From NCBI GenBank assembly GCA_910584915.1, contig CAJUDM010000028.1, forward strand, positions 1 through 60,346: a DNA stretch of 60,346 nucleotides. The letters are read 5' to 3'. The position numbers were made by a program, and so were the translations under genes. The notes under the pieces were generated by a model. That model saw only the letters and a list, made by a program, of their open reading frames with translations. It was not told the DNA's origin and ran no database searches. Of the stretch, positions 60,229 through 60,346 are shown one piece after another. Origin of the DNA: an uncultured Lachnospiraceae bacterium (lineage in GTDB: Bacteria; Bacillota; Clostridia; Lachnospirales; Lachnospiraceae). Every line of letters begins with the position of its first letter. Position 1 is the first letter of the stretch.

Positions 60229-60346
60229 GTAACAGTTCAGCTTTTCAACATTCCGCGAGTAAAATCGCTCTGCAAGCGATTTTGCGAGTTATGCAGGCGC
60301 CAAAATGCGACTTCGGAGCATTTTGTGTGCATCAGCGTAACAGTTT
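60229..60346 (+). repeat. Dispersed AACAGTT-bounded repeat, copy 2
   Basis: The sequence runs from GTAACAGTTCAG to GTAACAGTTT at the window edge. It shares the CCGCGAGTAAAATC...GATTTTGCGAGT core and the CGGAGCATTTTGTGTGCATCA part with 25384-25499. AAAATCGCT/AGCGATTTT and CAAAATGC/GCATTTTG form two hairpins. It may continue past the window. Confidence 0.8.

Overview
The window looks like a chromosomal segment of an anaerobic Firmicute of the family Lachnospiraceae. The evidence is strong Shine-Dalgarno sites, a moderate G+C content, oxygen-sensitive glycyl-radical and Fe-S enzymes, acetate-kinase energy metabolism, YesM/YesN two-component systems beside sugar ABC transporters, BlaI/M56 pairs, and the TIGR03960-TIGR03936-RNase G gene order. 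No phage, plasmid or transposase genes are visible. Small dispersed palindromic repeats are plentiful.

Region 1 (1-9618) is a carbon-uptake locus built around a glycyl radical enzyme (GRE). The enzyme appears to be encoded in two pieces: a catalytic-barrel ORF that stops at 128, and a separate 84-residue ORF (233-487) carrying the glycyl-radical motif. A 14-bp hairpin lies between them. An RbsBAC-type transporter (523-4324) and a GRE-activating radical SAM enzyme (4347-5315) follow. Next come a YesN-like regulator, a histidine kinase without a sensor domain, and a 480-residue protein that resembles the transporter ATPase but has lost every ATPase motif.

Region 2 (9619-22929) holds tRNA-Leu(CAA), an Fe-S aldo/keto reductase lacking the usual catalytic Tyr and Lys, a BlaI/M56 pair, three tandem paralogous lipoproteins on the minus strand, a divergent CarD-family regulator, a 79-bp tandem repeat and an M19 dipeptidase. 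Region 3 (23009-32772) holds an ECF sigma/RsgI-PepSY pair, pta and ackA (separated by repeats and a small lipoprotein), DUF177-rpmF, and a BspA-like surface protein overlapping a class B sortase. Region 4 (32870-38348) has two more BlaI/M56 pairs. Each of the three BlaI promoters in the window carries a different dyad operator.

Region 5 (38643-48559) has the TIGR03960/TIGR03936 radical SAM pair and an RNase E/G gene, split by three genes: two paralogous membrane proteins flanking a zinc-ribbon LRR membrane protein. A NUDIX hydrolase follows. Region 6 (48642-57384) is a second sugar locus: a HAMP-less YesM kinase, a YesN regulator, a CUT1-type ABC transporter and a GH31 glycosidase. A 23-nt element shared by its two promoters is a candidate regulator site. 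Region 7 (57523-60346) has the zinc-finger remnant of an Fpg/Nei DNA glycosylase, a CpXC protein, a TPR protein and a final repeat.

Two multi-gene themes stand out. One is the split GRE with its transporter, activase, kinase and pseudo-ATPase. The other is an 88-89-bp two-hairpin repeat that sits directly after rho-independent terminators at three loci. All calls come from reading the sequence; no database search was run.
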